A stretch of 34,779 nt of DNA from Patescibacteria group bacterium (GCA_004322265.1 SCSZ01000018.1:1-34779), one strand, 5' to 3'; shown: positions 13,301-21,917, numbered from the stretch's first letter. Numbers and translations are program-made. The notes: a model not told the origin generated them from the letters alone.

Positions 13301-13442
13301 AATGTAGCTCTCTCTGCTTGAAGGTACGAGTTCGGCACTTGCTTCCAACCAAAAACTGGTCAGTCTTATTATATTAGCATAAACAGCATAAAAAGTCAAT
13401 GTCTGACCTCAAGAAGAACTCACGTAAACCTACAAAATACGA

Positions 13443-13448
13443 TACAAT
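13443..13448 (+). promoter_or_regulatory. -10 box of HIT gene, leaderless
   Basis: TACAAT, exactly 6 nt before ATG 13455. No -35 match. Confidence 0.6.
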
Positions 13449-13454
13449 AAATTT

Positions 13455-13862
13455 ATGAACGAACCATCTATTTTTACACGAATTATTAACGGTGAAATTA
13501 GCCAACATATCCTATATCAGGACGACCAGTGTTTTGTCATCCTAACGCACGAACCACTAACTCCTGGGCATTGTATGGTAATCCCTCGGGAAGAAATCGA
13601 CAGCTTATGGGACGTGAGTGATGACTTGTATCAACACCTAACAATGATTGCAAAAATGATGGCGCACAAGATGGAAGAAGTCTACGACTACAAGCGCATC
13701 GGTTCGATTGTTGAGGGCTTCGGGGTGCCACACGCCCATATCCATATCTTTGGTCTCGATAAAGCCCTCAATCCGACAATCGTCGATCATATGGCCAAGG
13801 AACACCCAATTCTTAGTCCCGAAGAACTCCAAGCCGACGCTGATAAATTACGAATTAACTAG
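13455..13862 (+). CDS. HIT-family (histidine triad) nucleotide hydrolase
   Basis: 135 aa. GVPHAHIHIFG (His93, His95, His97) is the H-phi-H-phi-H triad of HIT proteins, which hydrolyse nucleoside phosphoramidates or dinucleotides in the cytosol. The N-terminal FTRIINGEISQHILYQDDQCFVILTHEPLTPGHCMVIPREEID is the typical HIT start (FxxIIxGE, PxxxGHxLVIP). Length is normal. The message is predicted leaderless. The 3' end overlaps the convergent gene by 8 bp. Substrate cannot be assigned. Confidence 0.93.
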   Translation: MNEPSIFTRIINGEISQHILYQDDQCFVILTHEPLTPGHCMVIPREEIDSLWDVSDDLYQHLTMIAKMMAHKMEEVYDYKRIGSIVEGFGVPHAHIHIFGLDKALNPTIVDHMAKEHPILSPEELQADADKLRIN

Positions 13863-14391
13863 CCAGTAGTAACTCTTGAAGCTGCGGTATTTCTGGGATC
13901 ACGTCAGGAATTGCTTCATGGATCCCTATCATACCCATCGTGTGGTCAAGTCGGTCTCTAAATGCTGGCAGTAGAGTCTCTCGGCCATTCAATACGTCGC
14001 GCCTACCTCTGACACTTACTCCGTCATGCGCAAATAATACTGGACGCTGAGAGCCCATTGCAAGTGCCACCTGGCGATGGTCTACAAATGAATGACCAAA
14101 ACTATGTAGCGCAACATCGCCCAGCTGGTGATGCTCCAGTATAAAGGTCAATCCACCATCAAATAGTCGTGCTTCAAATAATTCTCGTTCATTTTCGTCC
14201 TCTGTTTTCCACCAAACACGCGACGCGTTGACATCATCAACAAAACGAGTTGGTTCAGGCACCACAAGGCCGGATTGCGCGTCTCCACTGGCGGTCTCGA
14301 ATAGCGTCCTAGCAATTTCGAAAAGGTCGTTTGTTAGTTTTGGTCCTTTTAGTTCGTCTAATCTTTGTTTGTAATAGCGTTCGGCAGCCAT
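13855..14391 (-). CDS. orphan cytosolic protein
   Basis: 178 aa with no membrane segment or signal. The N-terminus MAAERYYKQRLDELKGPKLTNDLFEIARTLFETASG is helical. The middle (EARLFDGGLTFILEHHQLGDVALHSFGHSFVDHRQVALAMGSQRPVLFAHDGVSV) is His-rich but shows no metal motif that I can name. Start choice is the only ATG near the frame's beginning; a TATGCT lies about 23 nt upstream and no good SD is seen. It is convergent with the HIT gene, with an 8-bp overlap. Confidence 0.65.
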   Translation of the reverse strand: MAAERYYKQRLDELKGPKLTNDLFEIARTLFETASGDAQSGLVVPEPTRFVDDVNASRVWWKTEDENERELFEARLFDGGLTFILEHHQLGDVALHSFGHSFVDHRQVALAMGSQRPVLFAHDGVSVRGRRDVLNGRETLLPAFRDRLDHTMGMIGIHEAIPDVIPEIPQLQELLLAS

Positions 14392-14457
14392 AATATATTT
14401 CTCGTTCTTAGAGTAGCATAACCATTATGAAAGTATATACATATCTTTACCAGAGAC

Positions 14458-14486
14458 TTGACAATATATACAGCTTATGCTACAGT
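14458..14486 (+). promoter_or_regulatory. promoter of secreted peptide gene
   Basis: TTGACA (14458-14463), 17-nt spacer, TACAGT (14481-14486). The -35 is the best consensus match seen in the window. The leader is about 20 nt. Confidence 0.6.
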
Positions 14487-14512
14487 TACTACTGTAAACA
14501 ATAAAAATAAAC

Positions 14513-14845
14513 ATGTTTCAATTATTTCTCAACCCACTACCCATACTTTTGACTCTCGCGGCCTCTTTCGGCGTGCTCTTTCACGATACTCAGGTTGATC
14601 ATGCGGCAACATCCGCTCTTGCCCTGCCATCTTCATTTGCCAGTTATGGTGGCGCCGATGTTGCGATTAAGTTAAGCGATCCACACGTTCATACTGAAAG
14701 CTTTAGCGTTGCTAATAACATCGAGCAGCTTCATTCGGGTCAGCCTCGCACGCAAACCCGTGGCGATGAAGATAAAAAATATATCTCAGTGAAAAAGTTC
14801 GTATCTGATGGTATGGGCAGCGAATATCACTGGCCATCGGCCTAG
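14513..14845 (+). CDS. putative secreted small protein
   Basis: 110 aa. MFQLFLNPLPILLTLAASFGVLF looks like an uncleaved or Sec-type signal segment. The rest is hydrophilic (DPHVHTESFSVANNIEQLHSGQPRTQTRGDEDKKYISVKKFVSDGMGSEYHWPSA). No family is recognised. It lies 8 nt upstream of the kinase-fold gene, so the two are likely one operon. No SD is visible before the ATG. Confidence 0.6.
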   Translation: MFQLFLNPLPILLTLAASFGVLFHDTQVDHAATSALALPSSFASYGGADVAIKLSDPHVHTESFSVANNIEQLHSGQPRTQTRGDEDKKYISVKKFVSDGMGSEYHWPSA

Positions 14846-14853
14846 GTTGCCTC

Positions 14854-15825
14854 GTGGTTCGCATTACTTCAAAAGAACCTGGAATCGTCCAAGCTCAAGT
14901 GGCGCAGTTTGCAAGCGAACACGTTGGATCATCTGTTGATAGAACTCATATTCTTGAAAATTTGTCGGACATTGCTATTACTAAATCTATTGATGACACC
15001 TCCGAACCTGTTACCCGTGAGGCATATGTTGATTTTATGAAAGACCACCTGCATGGAACGCATTCGGATGTTCAAGACGGGCGCAGCGAAATTTTCAGTA
15101 ATCGTGCTGCAATCATGCAAGCATACGACGAATTCGCACCTGACGTAAAAGCTCAATTCAAAAGTGTTGACGGATATATAGCTGGGGGCACTTCTATTAT
15201 CTTTCCGCTACATTTTAAGGGTAAAGAGTATATGGTGCGCAAACCTTTTCCAAAGGACTGGGATCCGGCAGCTTCTGTTATTGACCACCATATAGCCGCT
15301 GCGGCTCTGACACATGGTCTGCCTCACTTTGAAGAAGTGGTTGCTGCATCTTATGAAGACGGCGTGACTGTTGCCGAAAAAATGCCCGGTAAAACATTTT
15401 TGAATCTCGAACTTAGAGACATAGAAGCCATAACTGATATTCAGCTGGCAGAACTAATAAAAACTATTCAGGAAGCCGATCGATTAGGTTTAGAGCTCGA
15501 TTTTAACCCCGAGAACTTTCTATATGATAAAGAAGCTGGCTTTGGTCTCATTGATCTTGCGGCATTCAGTGATGTAAGGAATAAGAATAGGCAGCCGAAA
15601 CGCCTCTCTGAGATGCTTGCCTTAATTATTCAATTACTCCCTATTCCCGCGAAAGAGAAGTATCTACAGGTAAATGATTACGAGAACGGTAGAAAACTCA
15701 TGAAAGCAGTCAAAGAAGTTACCAGCCGTTACAAAGAAATCATTTTAAGCGATCTCAGCCAAGATGTGGCCAAAGAGGCCATTAGTGAAATTGGTACTTT
15801 TACCGATTACTATAAGAATCTCTAG
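14854..15825 (+). CDS. protein-kinase/APH-fold protein
   Basis: 323 aa, not assigned to a known family by name. Kinase-fold signs: GYIAGGTSIIFPLHFKGKEYMVRKPFP resembles a glycine loop followed by an ATP-binding Lys. LGLELDFNPENFLYDKEAGFGLIDLAAF resembles the catalytic HRDxxxxN and DFG segments in the form used by aminoglycoside-phosphotransferase-like kinases (D...N...ID). The N-terminal 110 residues are helical. The GTG at 14854 is the likely start, 8 nt after the previous stop, with AGG upstream. It is paired with a secreted peptide gene. The target is unknown and activity is an inference from fold-like motifs only. Confidence 0.65.
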   Translation: MVRITSKEPGIVQAQVAQFASEHVGSSVDRTHILENLSDIAITKSIDDTSEPVTREAYVDFMKDHLHGTHSDVQDGRSEIFSNRAAIMQAYDEFAPDVKAQFKSVDGYIAGGTSIIFPLHFKGKEYMVRKPFPKDWDPAASVIDHHIAAAALTHGLPHFEEVVAASYEDGVTVAEKMPGKTFLNLELRDIEAITDIQLAELIKTIQEADRLGLELDFNPENFLYDKEAGFGLIDLAAFSDVRNKNRQPKRLSEMLALIIQLLPIPAKEKYLQVNDYENGRKLMKAVKEVTSRYKEIILSDLSQDVAKEAISEIGTFTDYYKNL

Positions 15826-15835
15826 TCCGCTGAGG

Positions 15836-18385
15836 TTATTGCAGTACGTCGAGTTCGCGCTGCAGGGCAACAACTAACGCTCGTTTGGCTTCAAGCTGCT
15901 CACGGGTTTCCTCAACTAGTTTTGCCGGTGCCTTGGCGACATAGCTTTCACTGTTTAGTCGAGCCTCAAAGTTGGCAATTGCTGCGTGTGCTTCAGCTAG
16001 TCGTGCCTCCAAATTCGTTTGATGCTCGTATAGTGTCTCGGCGGATACGTCTAACCATGCCTCACGGCCACTTTCAGGCAGTCTGAGGCCCTTTGCTTGA
16101 TCGACCTGCTTAATTTCCAGCAGTCGTGCTAAACGCGCAATCAGCGCGCTATTATCGGCTATTAACGAATCGTCCTCATACAGTAGCGCGTAGCGATCAT
16201 TCCCTGGTAATTCTGACGTAACAAAACGAATCTCGCTGATCAAATCTTTTAGTTGGCCAAACTCAGCCGCTGCAATCTCGTCAAACTTTACTTTCTCGGG
16301 CCACTTGGTCGTAATCAGCAAATCGTCGTGCCATGGTAATGTCTGCCAAATCGTCTCCGACACAAATGGTGCGAATGGATGTGCAATCTTGAGACTCGTA
16401 TCAATTACCCACGCTAGTAAGTCTGGATTTTCTTGAAGCTTACTTGCCTCAATATACCAGTCCGCTACGCTGTCCCAAACAGCATGATAGACGGTGTCGC
16501 CAGCCTCTGCGAACCGATAGGTTTCGAGCTGCTTTTGAATATCGCTGCTCGCTTTGTTTAGCTCACTAATAATCCAATGGTCTGCCAAGGTCATTGGCTC
16601 TGGAGCACCGGGTTTGTAGCCCTCGCCTAGTTTGTCCTCTATAAATCGAGATATATTCCACAGTTTATTGGCAAAGTTTCGACCAGCAACCACCTTACTG
16701 ATGCTAAAGGCTTGGTTTTGACCAGCGCTTCGGCTCGCAACGAGTCCGAGACGCAGTGCATCTGATCCATATTCGGCAATAACATCCATAGGATTAATGA
16801 CGTTACCCTTTGATTTGCTCATTTTTGCGCCTTTTTCATCGAGGACCAGACCATGGAGGTAAACTTCCCTAAACGGCACTTTGTCGGTCGCATACAGACC
16901 GAACATCACCATACGTGCAACCCAGGCTGTCAAGATATCTGCCCCCGTTTCCATCACACTTATCGGATAGAATCGCGACAAATCACCCTTGTCCAGATAA
17001 TCAGTCGTTACATATGGCCACTGACCACTGCTAAACCAAGTGTCAAAGGTGTCTTCTTCTCGGCGATACGTTGTATCGTTCACAACGATTTCTTTTTCGT
17101 CAATCCGGTCGTCAAAAATCCAGTCATCAGGATCATTCACATTCTGAAATGCAGGAATCGGAATACCCCACGGTATCTGTCGAGACAGGTTCCAGTCGTG
17201 AATGTTTTCGAGGTAACTTAATAGGAATTTTTTGCGGCTAGCAGGCGTAAACTTTATCTCGCCTTCCTCTATTGCCTTAATAGCGCGCTGCGCGAGCGGT
17301 TGAATTTTAAGGAACCACTGCTCTTTGATCAAGGGTTGGATTGGTAGTCCACTCTTGTAGTCGTATCCTACGGTGTGCTCGATTGTCGTTTTGCCTTTCA
17401 CGAGCTCCTGAGCTTCAAGTGCAGCAACCACTCGTTTACGAGCGACTTCTGGAGTCAATCCCAGGAATTCCTGTGGTGTATTGATCATCGTGCCGTTAAA
17501 GTCGATCACCTGAATACGCTCTAGCTTGTGGCGCTCTCCCACTTCAAAGTCATTAGGGTCGTGTGCAGGCGTAATCTTGACGGCTCCTGTACCAAACTTA
17601 GGATCGACGTAGTCATCGGCAATAACTGGAATCTCTCGATCCGTAAGAGGTAGTAGAACTCGTGTGCCAATCAGGTGTTTGTAGCGCTCGTCGTTCGGAT
17701 TGACCGCAACCGCGACATCGCCGAACATCGTTTCGGGACGCGTCGTCGCGATAATAATTTCGCCAATTTTATCAAGCGTCGGATATGAGATCAGGTATAG
17801 ACTCCCCTTCTCTAGCTTGTGGTCTACTTCGATATCGGCATAGCCTGTTTGGTACTTGGTACTATAATTAACGATGCGCTCACCTCTGTAAATGAGACCT
17901 TCGTCCCATAATTGCTTGAACGTTTTAAAGACCCTATCGACGACTTTTTTATCGAGTGTATAGACCAGATCGTCCCATGATGCGCTGGCGCCTAGCGCAC
18001 GAATCTGTAATTCGGTATTACCACGGTGAATGTCGACGAAGTTCCACACTTGGCTATAGATCTGCTCACGTGTGAAATCAAAGCGACTCCGGCCTTCCTT
18101 GGCGAGTTCCCTCTCGTACACAACCCATGTTTCTAGCCCCGCATGGTCTTCACCAGGGATATAGATCACGTCCCTACCCTTCATACGGTAATACCTAGCC
18201 AAAATATCTTCGAGCCCAATGGTCAGTGCATGACCAATATGTAGATTACCGTTGGCATTAGCCGGCGGCATTATGATGCTATATGGTTTCCCTACCCCTG
18301 TTGGCTTGAACGCTCCAGACTCTTCCCACATCGCATAGATGTTAGGTTCATACTGATTAGGATCGTAAGCTTTTGATAGTTTCAT
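15836..18385 (-). CDS. valS: valyl-tRNA synthetase
   Basis: 849 aa class I synthetase charging tRNA-Val. HIGH motif GNLHIGHAL at about residues 46-54 and KMSKS at about 520-524 are present. The editing domain shows ATTRPETMFGDVAVAVNPND and AHDPNDFEVGERH. ETGADILTAWVARM and the C-terminal coiled coil (LEARLAEAHAAIANFEARLNSESYVAKAPAKLVEETREQLEAKRALVVALQRELDVL) are typical of ValRS. Length is normal. The leader on the minus strand is long: a TATAAT at 18500-18495 would give about 100 nt upstream of the ATG, containing an inverted repeat GGAAA...TTTCC and a perfect palindrome at 18405-18416. The gene converges with the kinase-fold gene, with a 10-nt gap. Confidence 0.97.
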   Translation of the reverse strand: MKLSKAYDPNQYEPNIYAMWEESGAFKPTGVGKPYSIIMPPANANGNLHIGHALTIGLEDILARYYRMKGRDVIYIPGEDHAGLETWVVYERELAKEGRSRFDFTREQIYSQVWNFVDIHRGNTELQIRALGASASWDDLVYTLDKKVVDRVFKTFKQLWDEGLIYRGERIVNYSTKYQTGYADIEVDHKLEKGSLYLISYPTLDKIGEIIIATTRPETMFGDVAVAVNPNDERYKHLIGTRVLLPLTDREIPVIADDYVDPKFGTGAVKITPAHDPNDFEVGERHKLERIQVIDFNGTMINTPQEFLGLTPEVARKRVVAALEAQELVKGKTTIEHTVGYDYKSGLPIQPLIKEQWFLKIQPLAQRAIKAIEEGEIKFTPASRKKFLLSYLENIHDWNLSRQIPWGIPIPAFQNVNDPDDWIFDDRIDEKEIVVNDTTYRREEDTFDTWFSSGQWPYVTTDYLDKGDLSRFYPISVMETGADILTAWVARMVMFGLYATDKVPFREVYLHGLVLDEKGAKMSKSKGNVINPMDVIAEYGSDALRLGLVASRSAGQNQAFSISKVVAGRNFANKLWNISRFIEDKLGEGYKPGAPEPMTLADHWIISELNKASSDIQKQLETYRFAEAGDTVYHAVWDSVADWYIEASKLQENPDLLAWVIDTSLKIAHPFAPFVSETIWQTLPWHDDLLITTKWPEKVKFDEIAAAEFGQLKDLISEIRFVTSELPGNDRYALLYEDDSLIADNSALIARLARLLEIKQVDQAKGLRLPESGREAWLDVSAETLYEHQTNLEARLAEAHAAIANFEARLNSESYVAKAPAKLVEETREQLEAKRALVVALQRELDVLQ

Positions 18386-18404
18386 AGACGTAATTTTCGT
18401 ATAA

Positions 18405-18416
18405 TTTCACGTGAAA
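18405..18416. promoter_or_regulatory. 12-bp perfect palindrome in valS leader
   Basis: TTTCACGTGAAA, about 20 nt before the valS start. It could be an operator or a leader hairpin. Confidence 0.35.
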
Positions 18417-18517
18417 GCACAAAAATAACCAGACTACTTCCCACCGGAAACAGCTATCTCTTTGTCCACTTTCCCGTGTTTGTTTTCACTGGCAATTATA
18501 CCACATGCCCAGCAGTG

Positions 18518-18523
18518 TATAAT
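18518..18523 (+). promoter_or_regulatory. -10 box of second femAB gene, leaderless
   Basis: TATAAT, 6 nt before ATG 18530. It is divergent from the valS -10 at 18500-18495, with 17 bp between the two boxes. Confidence 0.65.
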
Positions 18524-18529
18524 AGAGGT

Positions 18530-19510
18530 ATGATTGAGTTACAACGGTGCACAGATCAGGAGACATGGGATGACTTTATCCTGGAAAATAACGGCCATCC
18601 GCTTCAACTCTGGGGCTGGGGTCAACTCAAAATGGCACACGGCTGGACAGCAGATAGACTCTTAGCCTACGACGAGGATACAATCGTCGCTGCTGCACAA
18701 GTTTTAACTCGTAAACTTCCTATGCCTTTACGAGCATTTTCATACGTCCCCAGAGGGCCCGTGGGCGAGCAGGGGAGTAGTGTCGATTTTCTCGAACTGA
18801 TTGCGGATTATGCCAAACGCGAACATCATTCAGTCGCTTTATCGATAGAACCTGATAGTCTCGAACTTGATGTTCCACAGGGGTGGGTGAGGGCTAAAAA
18901 TAGCGTATTGCCGTCCAAAACTATCCTATTAGACCTTGAAAAGAGCGACAGCGACTTACTGGCCGTTATGGACAAAAAGACTCGGCAATATATCCGAAAA
19001 TCCACCGCTGAGGCCATTACAATTAAACAAGTTCGCAGCCGCGAAGACCTTGCTAAGTGTCTAGACGTCTACCATCAAACATCTCATCGGGCCAAGTTCA
19101 GTCTTCATAACGACCAATATTACTACGACGTTTTCAATCTGTTAGGTGATCATTCCCCGGTTTTCGCCGCCTATCAGGATGATCAACCGATCGCCTTTCT
19201 GTGGCTTGCCATTAGTGCCGATACAGCCTTTGAACTATACGGCGGTATGAACGAGGAAGGGCAGACACTTAGAGCTAATTACGCGCTCAAATGGTACGCA
19301 ATTCGCAAGACCAAGGAGTGGGGACTGTCTCGCTACGACTTTGGCGGATTAATAGGGGACGGGGTGTCCAATTTCAAGCTCAGCTGGGCGGAGGGCGAGA
19401 CTAACCTTGCGGGCACATTTGACCGACCATTATCCTCATTTTATGGAGTATGGAATAGCGGCCTTCCGACCGCTAAAAAAGTTGTTAGGGCATTCAAGCC
19501 TAGGCGTTAA
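18530..19510 (+). CDS. FemAB/FemX-family peptidoglycan bridge aminoacyltransferase (copy 2)
   Basis: 326 aa. MIELQRCTDQETWDDFILENNGHPLQLWGWGQLKMAHGWTADRLLAYD and LMAVMDKKTRQYIRKSTAEAITIKQVRS-type segments, with YGGMNEEGQTLRANYALKWYAIRKTKEWGLSRYDFGGLIGDGVSNFKLSWAEG at the C-terminus, are classic FemABX signatures (GG..R..YA..W and YDFGG...FK..). The start at 18530 is preferred over 18476, because the longer frame would include the promoter. It is a paralog of the 3104 protein, suggesting two sequential bridge additions or different acceptors. Confidence 0.92.
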   Translation: MIELQRCTDQETWDDFILENNGHPLQLWGWGQLKMAHGWTADRLLAYDEDTIVAAAQVLTRKLPMPLRAFSYVPRGPVGEQGSSVDFLELIADYAKREHHSVALSIEPDSLELDVPQGWVRAKNSVLPSKTILLDLEKSDSDLLAVMDKKTRQYIRKSTAEAITIKQVRSREDLAKCLDVYHQTSHRAKFSLHNDQYYYDVFNLLGDHSPVFAAYQDDQPIAFLWLAISADTAFELYGGMNEEGQTLRANYALKWYAIRKTKEWGLSRYDFGGLIGDGVSNFKLSWAEGETNLAGTFDRPLSSFYGVWNSGLPTAKKVVRAFKPRR

Positions 19511-19512
19511 CG

Positions 19513-19833
19513 CTACCTATCGCTTTCGACACTTCCACCAATTTCTGACTCTTCATCGTTGTCATCACCGAGTTCGATGTATCCAGTAATCTCAGCTTCT
19601 GGCGCATCTGTTAACATTTCACGTTCTGCATGTTTTTTGCCTAATGCACCAGTGAATGTCTCGAGGTCTACATTTGCCTCGGCTATATCCTCAGCACTCG
19701 AGTCAGGACTAGCAACTGTTTCTTTCGATGCATCAATCCATGTTTCTAGTTGTTGAATTTCTTGATCAATTTTTTGTATACGAGCCTCACGAGGTGAGAG
19801 TTCAATAGTGCTACCGTTTGTTTCCATAGTCAT
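19513..19833 (-). CDS. small acidic coiled-coil protein
   Basis: 106 aa, unrecognised. REARIQKIDQEIQQLETWIDASKETVAS and EDIAEANVDLETFTGALGKKHAEREML are predicted helices forming a hairpin coiled coil. The tail EITGYIELGDDNDEESEIGGSVESDR is acidic. There are no membrane segments. ATG 19833 has AAAGGA about 9-10 nt upstream; ATG 19827 is an alternative. A TATAGA or TTATAA further upstream could be the promoter. It is convergent with femAB copy 2 with a 2-nt gap. Confidence 0.65.
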   Translation of the reverse strand: MTMETNGSTIELSPREARIQKIDQEIQQLETWIDASKETVASPDSSAEDIAEANVDLETFTGALGKKHAEREMLTDAPEAEITGYIELGDDNDEESEIGGSVESDR

Positions 19834-19924
19834 GATAATTGTGTCCTTTTTGTTTTTATAATTTATCTATAACCTCACTTTACCATAAGCTTTACAATAA
19901 GTCAATATGTAGTTAGTTAAGTAC

Positions 19925-20971
19925 TCACGCCCAAGCGGTTTTGGTCATGGATAAACTTGGAATTACTTCTAGTTTATAGGGGTCGATTGGTTCTTTTTTA
20001 CTTGCATAGTAATAGCCAAGCGTCGCAATCATCGCGCCATTATCAGTACATAGTTCGATAGGGGCATAGTCAATATGGATTGGTAATCTCTTCGACAATG
20101 ACTTTCGTAATTCCTGATTAGCGGCAACACCACCAGCAATTACGACAGACTTGGGTGAATATTCCTGATACGCACGCTGCGTAACATCAACTAACGTTTC
20201 AACGGCTGTGTACTGGAAGCTAGCAGCAAAGTTTGCCCGCTGAACGTCGCCAAGCAGCGCAGGAAGGTCGTGGGATGGGAAAGATATGTCAACACCCACC
20301 TCACGCTGTACAGCCCGTAGAACGGCCGTTTTAAGGCCCGAAAAGCTGAAGTCATACGACCCCGACATTTTCGCCTTGGGCAATTTGTAGGCATGCGGAT
20401 CACCGACTAAGGCAGCCTTGGCGATCGACGGCCCGCCTGGATAGGGTAGTCCGATCATTTTAGCGACCTTGTCGAATGCTTCACCTACTGCATCATCCCG
20501 AGTCTGGCCCAATAGTTCGAAATCCCCATGTCCGCGAAATAACACCAACTGAGTGTGCCCACCACTGACAATTAGCGCCAACATAGGGAACTCGGGTGGG
20601 GTCTCGTTCAGGAAATTCGCATAGACATGCGCCTCGACGTGGTGAATAGGGTAGAGTGGTTTATTTTTTAGAATCGCTAGTGTTCGCGCAGCCAGCGTCC
20701 CGACCAGTAGCGACCCGATTAGTCCCGGCGCATACGTTACGGCAATACCATCAATATCATCCCAGGTCAGGTTGGCATCAGTCAGCGCCTGGTTAATCAC
20801 GGGGTTAATCACCTCGATATGGCTACGGGCTGCTACCTCCGGCACGACGCCACCGTACAGTTTGTGAATATCGATCTGTGAATTGACGACGTTACTTAGC
20901 AGTACACGGCCGTCTTCAACAACCGACGCCGCCGTCTCATCACAACTGCTTTCAATTCCCAGTATTTTCAT
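19925..20971 (-). CDS. tsaD: tRNA N6-adenosine threonylcarbamoyltransferase TsaD (Kae1/YgjD)
   Basis: 348 aa. It transfers threonylcarbamoyl from TC-AMP to A37 of ANN-decoding tRNAs, working with TsaB/TsaE. MKILGIESSCDETAASVV and the metal-binding HHVEAH (residues 110-115) are diagnostic. SGGHTQLV, VGEAFDKVAKMIGLPYPGGP, DFSFSGLKTA, VIAGGVAANQELR and CTDNGAMIA are all present. Length is normal. TAAACT at 20984-20979 with TGA upstream ends 7 nt before the ATG, so a leaderless start is likely. Confidence 0.97.
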   Translation of the reverse strand: MKILGIESSCDETAASVVEDGRVLLSNVVNSQIDIHKLYGGVVPEVAARSHIEVINPVINQALTDANLTWDDIDGIAVTYAPGLIGSLLVGTLAARTLAILKNKPLYPIHHVEAHVYANFLNETPPEFPMLALIVSGGHTQLVLFRGHGDFELLGQTRDDAVGEAFDKVAKMIGLPYPGGPSIAKAALVGDPHAYKLPKAKMSGSYDFSFSGLKTAVLRAVQREVGVDISFPSHDLPALLGDVQRANFAASFQYTAVETLVDVTQRAYQEYSPKSVVIAGGVAANQELRKSLSKRLPIHIDYAPIELCTDNGAMIATLGYYYASKKEPIDPYKLEVIPSLSMTKTAWA

Positions 20972-21052
20972 CTACTCTAGTTTATCAGACCGACAACATC
21001 GTCATTCCTAAATAAAAAACTACCGAGATAGATCCTTTATTCGAATCTACAA

Positions 21053-21673
21053 TTAATTTGCAAAAGAGATAATATCAACTAACGAAGGTTCTGCTGGAGG
21101 AACATAGATCGGACTATCCTTATATGTCTTTGGTTCGTAGGAGTACACAGCTGGCTGAGCGGCTATTTCTGGTGTTCCGGGAGTAGTCATGTATTGTGCA
21201 ACGTTATACCCGGCTACACCCGAATGATAAGAGCATGCGCCTCTGCCAACAGCACAACTTGGAGAAAAGGTCCCATCATTGCATAGCGTACAGTATCCTA
21301 TTATTGTTTTGATGTCCGGTGTTCCGGGTTGATACATAACCGCGGGAGAAACAACACTTTTATCTACGTAAGTACCTATATCTTTTTCACAAAAACCACT
21401 CTCAACGTTATTACAGCTTTGTGTTGTCTTACTTATGCTGTCTGCAATCTGTGTTTCTTTCGGTGTCTTTATACTCTGTATGCGATTAGATATTTCTAAG
21501 TCAGATATATAATGTGAACCGTGATTAAACCATATAGCACCCCCAAAAGCACGAAAGGGTGCAATATTAATGCTACCCCATATAGCAACAAATACGAGTA
21601 GTATGATTAGTATAAAAATTGCACTCCATCGGAGGCTCAAACGTTTCTTAAGTTTATCCTCAGTCTGTGTCAT
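21053..21673 (-). CDS. orphan single-pass membrane protein with Cys-rich outer domain
   Basis: 206 aa. KKRLSLRWSAIFILIILLVFVAIWGSI is a basic-flanked membrane anchor near the N-terminus, so the rest is probably outside. The outer part has paired cysteines (TTQSCNNVESGFCEKDIG and GYCTLCNDGTFSPSCAVGRGACSYHSG), suggesting disulfides, and an AQPAVYSYEPKTYKDSPIYVPPAEPS tail rich in Pro/Tyr. No family is recognised. TATTAT (21685-21680) lies exactly 6 nt before the ATG, so it is leaderless. It may be a surface factor; this is inference. Confidence 0.7.
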   Translation of the reverse strand: MTQTEDKLKKRLSLRWSAIFILIILLVFVAIWGSINIAPFRAFGGAIWFNHGSHYISDLEISNRIQSIKTPKETQIADSISKTTQSCNNVESGFCEKDIGTYVDKSVVSPAVMYQPGTPDIKTIIGYCTLCNDGTFSPSCAVGRGACSYHSGVAGYNVAQYMTTPGTPEIAAQPAVYSYEPKTYKDSPIYVPPAEPSLVDIISFAN

Positions 21674-21693
21674 GATTCAATAATACTCCAAAT

Positions 21694-21725
21694 AAAAAAG
21701 ACGAGTATTAAAACTCATCTTTTTT
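21694..21725 (-). terminator. terminator of tRNA-Arg
   Basis: A stem of about 13 bp with one mismatch between 21694-21706 and 21713-21725. It has an A/T-rich base and a T run on the minus strand. Confidence 0.75.
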
Positions 21726-21728
21726 ATT

Positions 21729-21805
21729 TGGTGAACTCGGCAAGATTCGAACCTGCGACCTTTGGCTCCGCAAGCCAACGCTCTATCCAGCTGAGCTACG
21801 AGTCC
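21729..21805 (-). tRNA. tRNA-Arg(GCG)
   Basis: 77 nt. Acceptor GGACTCG / CGAGTTC (one G-U), D stem GCTC / GAGC, anticodon stem TTGGC / GCCAA with loop TTGCGGA, T arm GCAGG-TTCGAAT-CTTGC, encoded CCA. Positions 34-36 read GCG, so it decodes CGC and CGU directly. Most bacteria use A34 (edited to inosine) here. TACAAT at 21838-21833 with TTGAGG 18 nt upstream is the likely promoter. Confidence 0.93.
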
Positions 21806-21810
21806 ATAAT

Positions 21811-21830
21811 AACGCGCCCTAAGGCGCGTT
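21811..21830. other. GC-rich perfect hairpin just upstream of tRNA-Arg
   Basis: AACGCGCC / GGCGCGTT around CTAA, 5 nt before the tRNA 5' end. It may be a terminator for the 21918 gene or a 5' leader hairpin of the tRNA precursor. Confidence 0.5.
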
Positions 21831-21917
21831 TTATTGTAACTAGAAGGTGCTTTCGGCCTCAAAAAATGAAGCGAACATCGGTTATTGTACCATAGATCGT
21901 ACCGAGGTGGGTAGTAA

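Noticed and set aside
18476-18529. Longer start for the second FemAB
   Set aside because: The added 18 codons cover the TATAAT promoter and do not resemble the FemAB N-terminus.
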